Shown: positions 1 to 13,400 of the stretch, in pieces
How the letters are laid out: each line of letters begins with the position of its first letter
Numbering within the stretch: position 1 is the stretch's first letter
Source of the DNA: Xiphydria camelus
Taxonomy: Eukaryota > Arthropoda > Insecta > Hymenoptera > Xiphydriidae
Assembly (NCBI GenBank): GCA_963678675.1
Contig: OY783198.1
Coordinates: 2,361,001 to 2,425,000, forward strand
Length of the DNA stretch: 64,000 nucleotides
Direction: 5' to 3'
Notes under the pieces: generated by a model
What the model saw: only the letters and a program-made list of their open reading frames with translations
What the model was told of the DNA's origin: nothing
Databases searched by the model: none
Made by a program: the position numbers and the translations under genes

Positions 1-1077
1 GAATGAACACCGGCGGTCACACTCGAACGACTCGACCACTCGAGGCCTTCCAGGATCAGGAAAAGCGTCCGCCGCCAATCTCCCGCGTTTCCTGTCCACC
101 CCTCTTCTCCGTCTCGCCTTCCTTAATTTCCGCTCTTCCGAGCGAGTCGCACGTTTCGACGGACGACTCCACAGCCCCGCGAGGGCCTCTTTCGACGAAA
201 CACGCGAGGCGCCGATGAAATCCCTACCGCTCGTTAATCGAACGAGTCTCGGGAAGGGAGAGAAGGCGGAATAGCGGAGAAAGTAAGAAGGAAGGCGCGT
301 GTGGGGGGATAGAGAGGGGGGGGGGGAAAGAGCCCGAGCAATTTCGCCACGACCCGATGAATCGGAAAGTTTCCTCGCCCTCTCCGCGGGGCTTTCGTAG
401 ACGGTCATCAGGATGGTCCCGCTTGCGAAGCGGATCACGTGCGCTCCCCCCTCCGATCCTCGCCTACGTAAACAAACGTACCGTCCGACACACCCGACCG
501 CGAACAAATCGGAGGCCCTGCCGCGAATAGAGAAGGCTAGAGTTGTTGATACACGCGCGCGCGCCCGTGTAAGCGCGCCCCTACAACCACCGCGCAGCTG
601 CAGGCACTCCGCGAGCATATTATAATCGCGCGGGAGGACGAGTCGTCGACGGCGCGTTCGCGCGGAGGCTGCACCGCTCCCCTCGGGAAACGGGGGGGTG
701 CGAAAACGTCGCGAGGGCGACGTCGAGGGTAACTCGCGACGTACGTTCGGCGCCGACGCCCGCGGAGGGAGCGGTCGAACTTTCTTTCGGACCGGAATTA
801 AATCAGCGGAGGGCGTCGCGCGGGGCTGCGGAGGTGTTACTTTTCCGCGAAGTTTTCCCTGGCGTCGGAGCTGGCGCCATTTTTTGCCTCCCTACTCGAG
901 GCGAACGGAGGGACGGTCGGAGATGAATAGGGAGCTCTCGGAGCGGAGCGTTTCTCCCTCGCCACGCGGATATGTCGAAAAACTCTCGCGGGAAAACTGG
1001 CCGGGCGTGCGCGTGCCGAGTAAAATCCGTTCTCCTCGCGATTTTTCTTCGTCGACGAAGCACTGCCGAAGTAAAAG
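1..1077. other. No gene seen; GC-rich sequence upstream of the first Rim exon found
   Basis: This stretch is GC- and CpG-rich with several short open frames on both strands, as expected by chance at this composition. A G run lies near 316-326. I see no cysteine-rich frame resembling the Rim zinc finger and no exon I can join to the Rim exon at 4277. It is probably Rim intron, but that is inference. Confidence 0.5.
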
Positions 1078-1081
1078 TTAA

Positions 1082-1319
1082 CACTAGAACTACCGAATGG
1101 TCGCGCTTTACAAGACGGTCGTTTTGGCGGGTGATTATCTCGTTATCCGTGGATTTTTCGTGCACACTGCTGTAGAACTTTTTTGTAGAACGAAATGTGC
1201 TCTGCAAAAAAGTATTCTACCAATTCTGACGAAAACCTCACGGGTTACGAAATAATTGAGATTGAATGGAACTCTGAATAAGACACCGGTCAAATTGACC
1301 GGCTGCGGTAGTTCTAGCG
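1082..1319. mobile_element. piggyBac-like MITE flanked by TTAA
   Basis: A 238-bp non-coding element with terminal inverted repeats: the left end reads CACTAGAACTACCG and the right end is its complement with one mismatch. Both ends are bounded directly by TTAA (1078-1081 and 1320-1323), the target duplication typical of piggyBac transposons. No transposase frame is present, so it is a non-autonomous copy. The superfamily is inferred from the TTAA and ends only. Confidence 0.75.
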
Positions 1320-1846
1320 TTAATGAAGAGACGCGCGACGAAACCGCGGAAAGATTCCGCTGCTCGGTGCGTCGCCGCCGCGTTGATATTCCACGAAGAG
1401 AATTCCCGATGCGGGCCAAAGTGGAAGGGTACACGGTCGAGGGGGATTAAGGGGCTTAGCCGTGCAATTTCTGCTTTTCGAGTAGGACTTCGCCCCGCTT
1501 CCCCTTCACCCGGATACATCCTCGTCGCATAATCCATCGGGATGCGAGCGAGCGAAAACCGAGTGGTCCGCAAACACGGTGAGCTTGCCACCGGAGAGAT
1601 AATTAATGCACTCGTGTGCGCCGCGCCTCTGGACGCGGTCGCGCGGATCGACCACGTGGAAAAGTAACAGGAGTCGAGCGGTGCACTCGAAAATCGGCCG
1701 ACGCGATCGCGCCCCGGTCCCCGGTGGGCTTGAAATCGCGCGAGAGGGAGACGATCCCTCGCGGCAACCCCTGCTCGGACAGTCGCGGCTGTCCTTTGCG
1801 ATCCTCTCGGGCTGGTCGCGGATTAACGAAATTTTTTTCGGAACTC

Positions 1847-2123
1847 GAGAAGTGCGTTAAAATTTCCGGACGATTTTTTAATCGATTTCCGACTTTTTTT
1901 ACCCGCCCCCGTCGCGGCGGTGTTCAGCCGATTGGACGAAATTGGTCGATCCTTTCGCAATTCCGAGCCATACTGATCGCGGATGAAAAAAAAATTTCAT
2001 CCGGCACTCTTGAGAAGTGCGTTAAAATTTCCGGACGATTTTTTAATCGATTTCCGACTTTTTTTACCCGCCCCCGTCGCGGCGGTGTTCAGCCGATTGG
2101 ATGAAATTGGTCGATCCTTTCGC
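1847..2123. repeat. Two direct copies of a 112-bp unit, 165 bp apart
   Basis: Positions 1847-1958 and 2012-2123 are the same 112-bp sequence with one difference that I can see (GACGAA versus GATGAA). A 53-bp unrelated spacer separates them. The period, 165 bp, is a multiple of three, so a chance open frame at 1616-2104 carries the same peptide twice. I do not regard that frame as a gene. Confidence 0.85.
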
Positions 2124-2168
2124 GCAATTACGACTCAAATATCGGACACCCGCAAACTACAGGCTCTA

Positions 2169-2370
2169 CACTGAGAAGAAAAAAAAAGATTAAACATTAT
2201 TCCCCGTTAGAAGGATAATCCGAGTACGAAAGGTAAAACAGATCAAAAATTATCCTTCCAGGGTTCAAAATGTAACCCTCCTCTCAGGATAATTTTTGAT
2301 CTATTTCACCTTTCGCACTCAGATGATCCTTCTAACGGAATAATTTTTAACCTTTTTTCTTTTCTCAGTG
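2169..2370. mobile_element. Palindromic MITE, CACTGAG family A, copy 1
   Basis: A 202-bp element starting CACTGAGAAG and ending CTTTTCTCAGTG, palindromic along nearly its whole length. The inner arms contain GTACGAAAGGTAAAA and its complement. It is flanked on both sides by TA (2167-2168, 2371-2372). A second copy lies at 15859-16059. It has no coding capacity. The 2-bp duplication suggests a Tc1/mariner-type origin. Confidence 0.8.
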
Positions 2371-2372
2371 TA

Positions 2373-3897
2373 AGGGAGAAGCGAAAAAGAGAGGACCGTC
2401 GCGTGGGGTCGGGTGATGCATCGTCTCCCCGTCAAAATCGACTTATCCCCGTGGCACGTAGCTCCACCCACGTGTCGCGTCCTCCGGAAAACCGAAGGCG
2501 TTAATGAAGTTCTCGCGGCTACAGGACGCGCCGAACCCGTCGACCACTCGTACGTCCGCGTCTCGCGGCTCGACCACCGGAAATGGTGCAATCAAAGCGA
2601 GAGTTCGATCGGTGCGGAGGTTTCCTTCCGCCTCGAGGAATGCAATTAGAGTCGCGCTTTTAAGGATCCGCGCGCGTGGGCTGGAATTCAGCATGTACAT
2701 ACATCTCCGCTCGGAGATCATCCCTCGCTCGCGCGCGCGCGCGCGTGGATGAACCCTCGGCGCTTACGGAGCTGTATAACCGAGCCTAACGATGGGTCGA
2801 GGGTACGCGGGGGATGGAAGAAAAGGGTCACGATCCCCGGAGACGGCCATCCATCGTCATCGAGTGAAATTAAATCGGGGCGTGTGTGTGCCGCCGCGCG
2901 TTACGTTCCACGCTGCGTTAGCCGAACGGAGCGAAGACTGTTTCGTGCGAAAAGTCGCCTTCGCCGGATTTCCGCCACGATTGAATCACTCGCGATCGCG
3001 CCTCGTAACGTTCCGTCGTTCCCGAGTCGTTTCGCTATCTCGCCGCGTCTCGTTAGTCGCGACGTTTCGCCTCGCCGAGCCGCCACGGGTCCCACCCATA
3101 ATCTTCAAAACGATCCACTAAAAACTTAAAGGTCGATGAAATAGCTCTCTCGTGCCGCGATAAAAAGCGCCCCGTGCCGCTCCGCGCTAAGGGCGGGGGG
3201 GGGGACGGGGCGGGGGCGAAAATAGAGGAGGATCGTTAAAACTTCGCAGGCTCGTTCGAAATTGCCCTCCGGCTCTCTCACCTGCTCGCCTCTAGGATCG
3301 CAGGCCGTCGCGCTCGGAAACGCGATCGGAAAAGTTGAACCGCTCTCTCCGCTTGTAGCCGCGCGCGTTACAGCGAGGGAATGTGAAAGCGACGAAACTC
3401 CTCCGCGCCTGCAACGCCATCTCCGTGCGCAAGCTGGTTACGGAGAGATGCACGGTAACGAGATGACTCGCGGTGCGCGAACGCGAGAGCCACGCGTTCA
3501 CGTATACAATTTTCCTCTCGCAAAAACTTTCCTCGTCGATTATTATATTCGCCGGTGGCTTTCAAGCTATACCTGATACCGTAACGTTCCCGGTACATCC
3601 CGAGGCAGTTTCCAACTCCCACCGGAAATACCGGCGCGTTCGCTCTTGCTCGTATAATACGGTGTACGTGTGTAACGTATAAACATCGCGCGCGCACACG
3701 GCTGCACCGAAGTTCGCAGCTATACACTGGCTCGCGATAACGGCTGAACCGCGTCGTGCATCTTCCGTGCGGCGTAATACGAGTAGCTTGGACGGGGGGG
3801 ATGCACAGGCCGCGCGGTTTTTCCCTCTGGAAATGTTGCACCGTACATCCGCTGTGATCGCGAGAAATAGTTACGAGCGATATGAGATAAAAAGAAG
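2373..3897. other. No gene seen; low-complexity tracts
   Basis: The sequence is GC-rich with a CG dinucleotide tract at about 2731-2748 and G-rich runs at about 3188-3215. Short open frames occur on both strands, but none has a recognisable domain or good exon borders. Confidence 0.5.
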
Positions 3898-4250
3898 TTG
3901 ACCGACGAGCGATATCATTTCGATCCATTTACAGACGCGACGAGTCTACGTCAATGTTCTCATCCCCGAAGCTTGATGAAGTAAATAAAGCTAGGTTGAC
4001 TGACGAGCGATTTCACTTCGATTCAATTATTATCGTTCGAAATCGACAGACGCGACGCGACGAGTGTACGTCAGTTTTTTTATTCCCGAAGCTTGGTGAA
4101 ATAAATGGACCTAACGTATACGTGTGATACAATAAATATACCCAGGTTGTGTGTGTGTGTGACCGTCAAGCGATATCATTTCGATTCACTTATCGTTCGA
4201 AATCGACAGACGCGACGAGTGTACACCAGTTTTCCTGTTCCCGAAGCTTT
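3898..4250. repeat. Three imperfect tandem copies ending just before a Rim exon
   Basis: Three diverged copies begin at about 3898, 3996 and 4160. Each runs from GACGAGCGATNTCA-like sequence through CGACAGACGCGACGAG to CCCGAAGCTT. The second copy is longer and carries extra sequence; a TG tract (4148-4161) precedes the third. The third copy stops about 26 bp before the splice acceptor of the exon at 4277, so the repeat supplies the likely branch-point region. Confidence 0.7.
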
Positions 4251-4276
4251 TGTTGGAGGAGTGCCTGTACTTTCAG

Positions 4277-4446
4277 GCCGGACATCAACGCGATAAGGGC
4301 GCTTCCGGTAGTTCCGGCGTCGGCGAAAGGCGTCCCGGCGGCGGTCGGAAGGGTGGCGGCGGAGGAGCGCGAGCTGCCGCGTCAGGGAAGCTTGGCTGAC
4401 GGGGAAGGTATCAAGATCGTTATTCACGACGTGGACTGCGATTTGA
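4277..4446 (+). CDS. Rim: Rim exon, linker before the PDZ domain
   Basis: This encodes a basic, Ala/Pro-rich linker that ends with GEGIKIVIHDVDCDL. The acceptor is CTGTACTTTCAG and the donor is the consensus GTGAGT. It starts in phase 2 (one base completes a codon from an unseen upstream exon) and ends in phase 1, matching the next exon. The IKIVIHDVD segment is, from memory, typical of insect Rim. Confidence 0.8.
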
Positions 4447-7400
4447 GTGAGTATATACTCGTCTGAGATGTGTAGCAGAATCGATGCTACTTCTAACCCT
4501 CGCACCTAATTTATCGTGACGGTGGAAAGAGGAGCTTGCGGAAACAGAGCATCGAATTTATCAAAATTATTCCGTTCGATTTTATTTCGGATCGTTTCGT
4601 CGAAACGGAAATAACGTCATCCGGCTAATTGTGCAGCAAGCAAATTTGCAGTCGATGCATCGCGAAACACATTAAATCATGCTCCGTCAAATAAACCAGC
4701 GGGATCCTGCAACGCTCGCTGCAACATTCTCTTCCGCGCGTTTGCCGGTGCATCGAGATACTTACCGCGATGAGATGTGAGCGCGGTCGAGGGCCGGGGA
4801 GCCCGGCGGGGGTGGGATCCGGCAATAAGAGGGACGTCAGCTCGCGTGCTCGCGTTCGCGTACCGCGAAATGACCGAGCTCGAGGATTTTATCGCTCGTA
4901 TACGACGTAATTTAACGCGACTCCGTCGATAATGCACTCAGTTTACGAGGTCAACATTTAAATTAAAGTCTTTTCGGCCCGCGGATCGATTTCCATTCGA
5001 CTTTTATCGCGAAGGGTGCAAACAAACGAGAGACCGCCCCTACGCGACACGCGATTCCCTCGTCGCCGTCCCCTCGGCGATCGCGTTGGGGCTGTCGGTT
5101 TCGCTTCGTCGCCCTTGGAGGGCGGTTTCAAATTATTCGGAATCGCGGAGAAATCCGAGCGACGATTTTTATAAGGAGCGGCGAAAAATCTGCCAGGAGC
5201 TTTTATAACGTATTTCGTCGAGAGAACGAGGACTTGCGCGAATGAAACGCGAAAGACGAATATTTTTCAATTAATCTTTCGACTTTGCTCCGCTTCTTGT
5301 AGAATAAATCGAAGTATATTCACGCTCCCGATTTTTCTTCCGCAACCGAGGCACGATAATAATTTCCACCCGCGCGGCTCGCGAAGAGGGTGTCACGCTC
5401 GGGCTCCCCGACGACTCGAGGCGAGGTGACGGAAGCGGGGACGTACACCGGGGGGGTGGTTATCAGAGATCGCGCGCCTCTCTCGGCCCGGGGCCGAGTC
5501 GAAGGACCCCCTCGAAATCGCCTTTCCGCTACATCGAGCAGAAATTGCTCGGCTGCGCCATCAAAATCGCGTAAAACCACCCCCCCAAAACGTCGATGCA
5601 CACGCGCGCGCGCGACCCCGACTCTCGCACGCGACCACGGAAACGCGCGGGATGTTCCACCACTCGCACGACGTAGCTCTCTCTCCCTCCCCCTTACCTC
5701 CCGTGGGTAGTTCCGCACGTGACGCACCGATCGTAACTTCGGTGCTTTCCTCTCGATTGATTTCATGGCCAACTCTACTTTGGAAACGGCGCATCAGCTC
5801 CGAGGGTGAACGCGAAGAGGAGGGTGGTGCTGAGGCGAGACCCGACCATGGACATCGGACACAGAAGTAAGTCGAACCCCCTGACAACGCGCAATTAACA
5901 GTTAATTACAACGGCGGGGCCGGGGCGAATTGTACATGATTACGTCCACCTTTCTCTCGTCGAACTAACGAACGCGGCCACGCAACGCGCCTTTCCCCGA
6001 CGCGCGATCGGGAGAGAGAACGGTAACGACCCGCGCCGAAACTTTCCCACCCTCCGGCGTCGCCGCGGCGACACGTCCGAGGCGCGCCAGGGTTGTCGTT
6101 CCCCGCCGACCCGAAATTCCCCGGTCGACCGCAGAGAGAGAGAGAGAGAGAGAGAAGTGTATGTAATGGCTCGGTCATTTTCAAAAAGATCCCCGATCGG
6201 CCGTTCCGCCCTAAGAGCAGATATGAATATTTGAGACGGTCGGGAGGGGGTGAACGCCGGCGAAGGGAGCCGAAAGACGCGCTGGAAGCTCCTCGAACGC
6301 CCCGGCCGACACGGCAGCGTAGGGGTGAGAAAACCCGCTCGCCCTTCTCGCCTCCGCTAACTCCGATTTACGGCCCGCGAGTCGACATCCAAGTACCGCG
6401 CGCCGAGCATAATGTAGCGTCCGCGTGATGTGCTGTATCCTGGACACGCGCCGTTCCGCAGCGGCACCGGCGCGGCAGCTAGGCGAGATAGGCATACACT
6501 GACCGGTACTAAGATTTCTCAAAATCTTAAGCGCTGATTCAAACAATCATGCACTTATTAACCCTATATATACCCTATATATATATTGACTATATCTCAA
6601 AGGAAATATCAAATATTAACGATTTTATGTACGAGGACATTTTTCTTCCATGAAAAATCATCGATATCTGGGTGATCCTTTAAGATTTCCTCAGTAAGAG
6701 AGTGCATGATTTTTGGAATCAGCGCTTAAGATTTTGACAAAAATCGAAATCTCTGGAATCGAACTCTCGACAATCCTATCTTATGTATTTTTTTGCGCTG
6801 ATTACGAAAATTATAGATATGTTTAGGATATCTCAAAGGAAGACCTAAATATCGATGATTTTCCGTGAAAAAAATAATTTTCTGGTACGTGAAATCATCG
6901 ATGTCTTATATTTCCTTTGAGATATCGTCAATATATCTGCCATTTTCGGAATCAGCGTGAAAAAATACATCGGATAGGGTAGTCGAGAGATCGATTTCAG
7001 AGATTTCAATTTTCGCGAAAAATTGAAGAGAAATCTAAGGTATATGCCTTAGATTTTGACAAAAATCGAAATCTCTGGAATCGAACTCTCGACAATCCTA
7101 TCTTATGTTTTTTTTTGCGCTGATTACGAAAATTATAGATATGTTTAGGATATCTCAAAGGAAGACTGAAATATCGATGATTTTCCGTGAAAAAAATAAT
7201 TTCCTGGTACGTGAAATCATCGATATCTTATATTTCCTTTGAGATATCGTCAATATATCTGCCATTTTCCGAATCAGCGTGAAAAAATACATCGGATAGG
7301 ATAGTCGAGAGATCGATTTCAGAGATTTCAATTTTCGCGAAAAATTGAAGAAATCTAAGGTATATGCCTTAGATTTTGACAAAAATCGAAATCTCTGGAA

Positions 7401-10400
7401 TCGAACTCTCGACCATCCTATCTTATGTATTTTTTTGCGCTGATTACGAAAATTATAGATATATTTAGGATATCTCAAAGGAAGACCGAAATATCGTTGA
7501 TTTTCCGTGAAAAAAATAATTTTCTGGTACGTGAAATCATCGATATCTTATATTTCCTTTGAGATATCGTCAATATATCTGCCATTTTCCGAATCAGCGT
7601 GAAAAAATACATCGGATAGGGTAGTCGAGAGATCGATTTCAGAGATTTCAATTTTCGCGAAAAATTGAACTCTCGACCATCCTATCTTATGTTTTTTTTG
7701 CGCGCTGATTAAAAAAAATTATAGATATATCGAGGATATCTCAAAGGAAGACCGAAATATCGATGATTTTCCGTGAAAAAAATTATATTTTTTGGTACCT
7801 ACATGAAATCACCGATATCTTGTATTTTTTTGTAGGCATACTGACCGGTACTAAAAGGTTTGAATTTCTACTGATAGATGACGTGGAAAGGCTCATTCAC
7901 TTAAAATAGCCAGGAGATTCAGTTTAGGTACCGGTTCAATATAGGCAACTCTCTCCCCTGTTAAATATCATTTCAGAAGAAGGGATGCGTCATTGCGTTA
8001 AATTTTTCTTTTTTTTTTTTGATAAGGCATTTAAAAATGCAATTTCGAAATTCAGCGTTTCCGGGCCCATGTTCATAGGAACTTTTTTTTTCGTATTTTC
8101 ATCCAAGGAACCCGTCCTTGAAGTTTGTCGCAATATTAAAGAATTATCCGGTATAATAGTAGATACGGACAGTTAGATGCCAGACGCGACTATTGGTGTC
8201 GCATCGAACGAAACGGAGAGAACACTTTGCAGAGGGATTGAGGTATACTGGTTCGCAAACGCGTTTTACGCAAAACAAGAAATACTCCGAAAGCTCCGGG
8301 GGTGAACTCTACGGTGGTAGATCGTCATTGATCCAGACTTGACTGTGTAAAAAATAGATAACACGAGATAGAGAGCCAACTGTATTTTATTCCAACTATA
8401 CGTCAAATTGTTTCACTTACCGTGTATCGGTATGAAATTACCCTTTCCACCCCCGCGCGGGCTCTCGCTCTCCAGCGTTTGCTCGTCGATTATAATTAAA
8501 ATCCCTCGAAGCCGATGAAAACGCTGGCGAACATGCTAAAAGTGCAGCGTCGAGGAAAAAGGTCGATCGTTAAACCACTTCATTAGCCCGGTTCAGCCTC
8601 AATTTGCGCGACGAACGGTCTCGACTTTGCCCGAGCTTTCGAAAACAAAGTCCCTTCCGTCGGTGGAACGGCTGCGCTCGTCGTTTAGCAAAGGCGGAGA
8701 AGAAAGAGCTGCGAGGTTCGTGACGTACAAAGAGGAGACGAGATATTTAAAATCGTCGGTTCGGGCGAAAAATTACCTTCTACCACCCCTTCGAATCGAG
8801 GGCGACGGCTAATTAGCCGCGTAATCGAATCGTTTAACCGCCTGGTAAGCCGGCTCTCATTATCCCTCTCCTTGCCATTTTCATAATTTCTACCATTCGC
8901 ACGCGCAACTATCGTCGAGCGCACTTGGCGAAAATTGCCAGCGAGAGTCGTTGAAAACGAGTGGCTCAGCGGAACGCGACACGGTTCAGCGCAACAGCTC
9001 TCCCTCCCGAAAGCCCTCGCGATTATGTAATCGGGGGAATAACCAATCGGCCAATCGACACTTAGACGTGATGATTAAATCGCGAATCTCCAATTCTCCC
9101 GTCCCTCTTTCCGCTTCTCTCTCACCTGCCACTCGCCATCTAGCTTTTACATACGTACACCACATTAGGCTAAATTTACTCGTTAGGAAAGGAACTTGAA
9201 TCGCTATTATCTCATTATTTATGAACTTTTGGTCTACATCGACATGAGATTTTGTTATAGAGAAAAATGTAATCTTCAAAAAAAGTACTCTCTCTTATAT
9301 GAATATAAGTCAAAAGCTCATAGATAATGAAATACCATGAAAACTCATTATTAATGAAATAATAGTGATAAAAGCGTTTCTTTTATCACTCATATTATGA
9401 CATGCAAGCACACATAAAGAAAGGGGGGAGGAGGAGGAAGAACGGTAAGAAAAACTCATTTTCCAGTGCGAGAGAAAGAGAAAAGTAGCGCATCGTATAC
9501 AAAGCTCGGATCCCGCGGATCGTTTTCCAGGACACCAATGAGCCGCCCATACTCGTTCGCCACCTCCCCGGAGGCTTGTCAGCCGATCGCGCGAGGCGTC
9601 ATTCGCTTTTAATTAACGGTGCCTCGCGACGTTGCTGACGTTATCTGATCCTCGCCGGCTGCTGTATTTGCGTTATACAACGTTCGCTTCGGAAATCGAT
9701 GCGGAAGACGCGGTCACAATTATGCGAGAGCGTCGCGCCGCAAAGTTACACCTCACCTCGGGCAAAGTCTGCAATTGCTTTTCGAGAGTCGCGCAATTGT
9801 CGCCTATTGCCGAGTGAAACAAAATAATAAGTCTCTCTCTGTTCGAAACTAAATTTTAATCAGCTATGAGTAAACGAAGCACTCGCGCTCGCTTCGTCGG
9901 ATCTGCAAAGGCCAACGTATAGCGGAGATTCGTTTAAGCAATTACGCAAACTCGACATTTCGCTCGCAGTCCCCATCCCCGCTCGATCGTTCCCCTCCGA
10001 GACGCAGGGATTTTTCATGGAAAAGTGGCAGTCGCGTGGGTTACGTTAATTCGCTACCGATAAATATTAAATTATCTTCGGTCGTTCGTCGAGCAACGTC
10101 GACGAGAAGGATTCGTATGGTACTGGGGAGGAAAACGAGGCGAGGACGGAACGACCTCGTTCTTTCGAGCCCCTCTTTCTCTTCCCCTACCCTCGCTCGA
10201 AACTCGGCTCGCGCTTCGCTCGACGAAACGAAAAATGAACGGCGCGAGTGCGCAACGACTAATTAAACGTCAGTCACACTCGCGCAGTTATACTGCAGGT
10301 ACGTCTACCTACTCGTCGAGTAGCTGTACGCGTGCATATCCGTACCCACGTGCACAACTCTATCGCCACGGTCGCTCCGCAAGCTATCAGTTTAGAGCCC

Positions 10401-13400
10401 GCGGTGATCGAATGTCGATGCTCGAAGCGGTAACGGTACATCCCGCAATAGGACGTACATATATGTATGTCAATAACGTGAAACGCGGACAAGCGCCTAT
10501 ACCTACATGGCTCAATCGCCTTTCTCGTTCTCGCGTCGCGCGCGATCTCACTTTCCGCGCCGCGTTTGTGTCCGCGGGATTTCAAACTATCCCGGCCACT
10601 GGAAAATTCTCACGGTGTCGTGAATGATTTTCCTGGCGTTTCGCCGAAATTCAAAATCCGTGGAATCGATCGACCGATCACCCTCTCTTGCGTATACAAT
10701 TACGGAGAAAAGATGTATTCGAGGATGTACGATATTTCTAGAAAGACAGAAACATGAGAAAAAAGCTCGTATAAGGAGCTCCGCAGAAGCTTCCCAAAAG
10801 CCGAATATTAAGTCGTCGACGCGGTTTAACGACCGGTATAAGAGAGCGCGGATCCCACCCCCGTAAATCAAGGGCCGGTCGCGTTGGTGCTCCGAACGTG
10901 GGTTTCTTTAACCCCGATACCGCATGAGGGATGATGGTTTATTCATGAGAGGAATCTCCATGACGGTGAGGGGGGTGGGACGGGTCCCTTCGGCCTCGCT
11001 TTTTCCCCGAGACGCGCCTGCATTTCCGCGGAAAATTATAACGCGATTGACGACCGTGAAATCGCGATGACAGTGCGACGTGCGGCGGGGGATGCGGTTT
11101 GAATGAAAATGGCGAAAGGGTTTCGCGCGAGAGTATCGCAGGGGCGGCGGGGGAGTGACGGCCGGTATAGCGAGGGTGGATCGTGGCGGGGGCTGAGCTG
11201 TCCGCAACAGGTACACGCGAGGCATCCGTGCGGCGCAACCGCGCGTGACAACGGCGAGCGTGTTTCCGCACACGTATTATCGGAAACGGAACCGATCGCG
11301 TAATCATCGCGGGAGTCTCAGTGATAACGGATCGTTAATTGCGGACCGATGAGGCGATATTGCGTCGCGCGTCTCGCGTAATGATAATACGACGGTCGCG
11401 CCTATCGAATCGTGATTCTTGCAATCAATTATCACACGGAGAAAAGTTTGTGGTAGCCACTCTGACGATCCATGTGGTAAGATTAAAAAATGATCGCGGC
11501 ATATGACATTCGGTACCATAAATATATGTCGATATTTACTAAGTATCGTTACACTTGCTATATTTATATCTACTGTTATAAATTTCGTTATAAGGTGAGG
11601 TGGGGTAAGAGCGTACAAAAAAGTAGACGGGGCAACTGCCTCATATCAATTTTTATTCAAGTTTCTTAGCGAATGGTGCTGCCATCTTTAATTTGTAATT
11701 TTTTGGTGAGTACGTGTGCTAATTAAGCTGTTTTTTTCATCTAATCTAAGAGGTATTCCCGCAGATGCTAACCTAAATTATTGTTTTTGTTGATATGTTG
11801 ATATAATGTACTTGCCCCGTCTATTTTTTGGCACGCTCTCACCCCACCTTACCTTACTTATGGTACTGAATATCATATGCCTCAATAATTCAATCTTACC
11901 ACATGGATTGTAATAGTGGTTATCATACACTTTTCTCCGTGCATCTACAGTCGAGGGTTTATACAGCGAGGGTCAAATCAGTTGACCCAGGATAGGAGTC
12001 CATGTAACTATATATAGTTGCGTCCACAAAGTGCTTTCGATATTCCCTGTGTGGGTATGTATACCTTGATCTGCCGCAGTTCTCTCCAACCCCCCTTCCG
12101 TTTTGTGCGCGCGTGTTGTATTTATTAGAGACGCTCGTAACGAGGCGTAATATCGTTTCAAACCCTCGTAAAGGGCCGTTCGCGTTAGGACGTATAACTC
12201 CCCGTTAAGCCGGATCCTCTGTCGATACCCGCTGACTCGGTTCGACGAGTATTATGGATACTCGTATATCGCGCACGTGTACGCGACATCTCGTCGATAC
12301 AAAATTTCTAGGAATTATGTTTCTGCGGGGATTGAATGGGCTCGTGAAACGTATAGAGTTTCCATTCAAACGTTATTACATAACGGAAATTCAGGAGAGA
12401 TGCCACGCCGGAGCTTCCGGCTAGAAATACTAACCGTTACGAAACGGGCTCGATTACGCGGAGATTAGAACTTCTCGCGCGTTGAAACGTCCAGTTTCTT
12501 CTCGGTAAACCTTAATACTGTAATTCGGTTCACTCATTCATTTTTTTTTAATTGTAGATTTGAGCAATTTCGACAAAATTATTTACACCGCATTTCTTTA
12601 TTTTCAATTGTCAGTCTTATTTAAATTGGAAAGTGATATTTTGAAATGCAGCGTACGTCATAGCATTGTAAGTTTATCTACCTTGCATTCGTTGTTTAAC
12701 GTAAGTGCGTCTCTTATGGCTTTTCATATGACGTCATAATACAGTAGAGAGAAACGCATTTATAACTCTACGAATAATTATTTTTTCGAATATCGTCGTT
12801 TTGCGTTACATTGAATATGTATACGGATTACAAATTGAATTCAAAAATAGAAATTTTTTTATACGATAACCGAATCATGCATATACAACTACTCGGCACA
12901 TTAGGAGTCGCTTGTGCCAATACGCAGAAATCCCCCCGTCGAGAAATATTGTCCTACCCTAATCGTAATCGCGGTAATTGCCCAACGGAACGTCGATTCG
13001 AAGTTTCCAGGGGAGAGGGTGCGTCTTGAATTACCATCCGTGGGGATGTGGTAAGTCCCTCGGGGACGCTTCATGCCTGGGAGCGATCCGTTGATCGGTT
13101 GACTAACTGATCGACATATAGGATACTAATTACGCTATTCCTCGATCTCTGAATACCCAAGCAACACGCTTTAGTCGAAATAATGTCACTCTCGCTAAGA
13201 GACGTCATTTTTTTTTTGTCAAAATGACATCAAACTTCTTTCAGAAATAACCAAATAACGAGGCCTTATCGTTATTTTGTCATATCTGAAAGGCGTTTGA
13301 TGTCATTGTGGCAAGAAAAAAATGACGTCACTCTTAGTGAGTGACATTATTTTAAATAAAAAGTGTATCGCACGAGTATACGCCAGCGCGTTCACCGCGA

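Noticed and set aside
1616..2104. Protein with an internal repeat
   Set aside because: The peptide repeat only reflects the 112-bp DNA duplication, whose period happens to be a multiple of three.
3368..3928. 186-codon minus-strand frame
   Set aside because: No domain or splice support. Length is within chance for the window, and it overlaps a repeat.
5320..5887. Long overlapping frames at 5320-5890
   Set aside because: Only 5798-5866 has splice sites and a PDZ strand. The rest is chance in GC-rich sequence.
6530..7710. CRISPR-like array
   Set aside because: The repeat units are about 320 bp and internally palindromic, with no short repeats and unique spacers. The setting is animal DNA.
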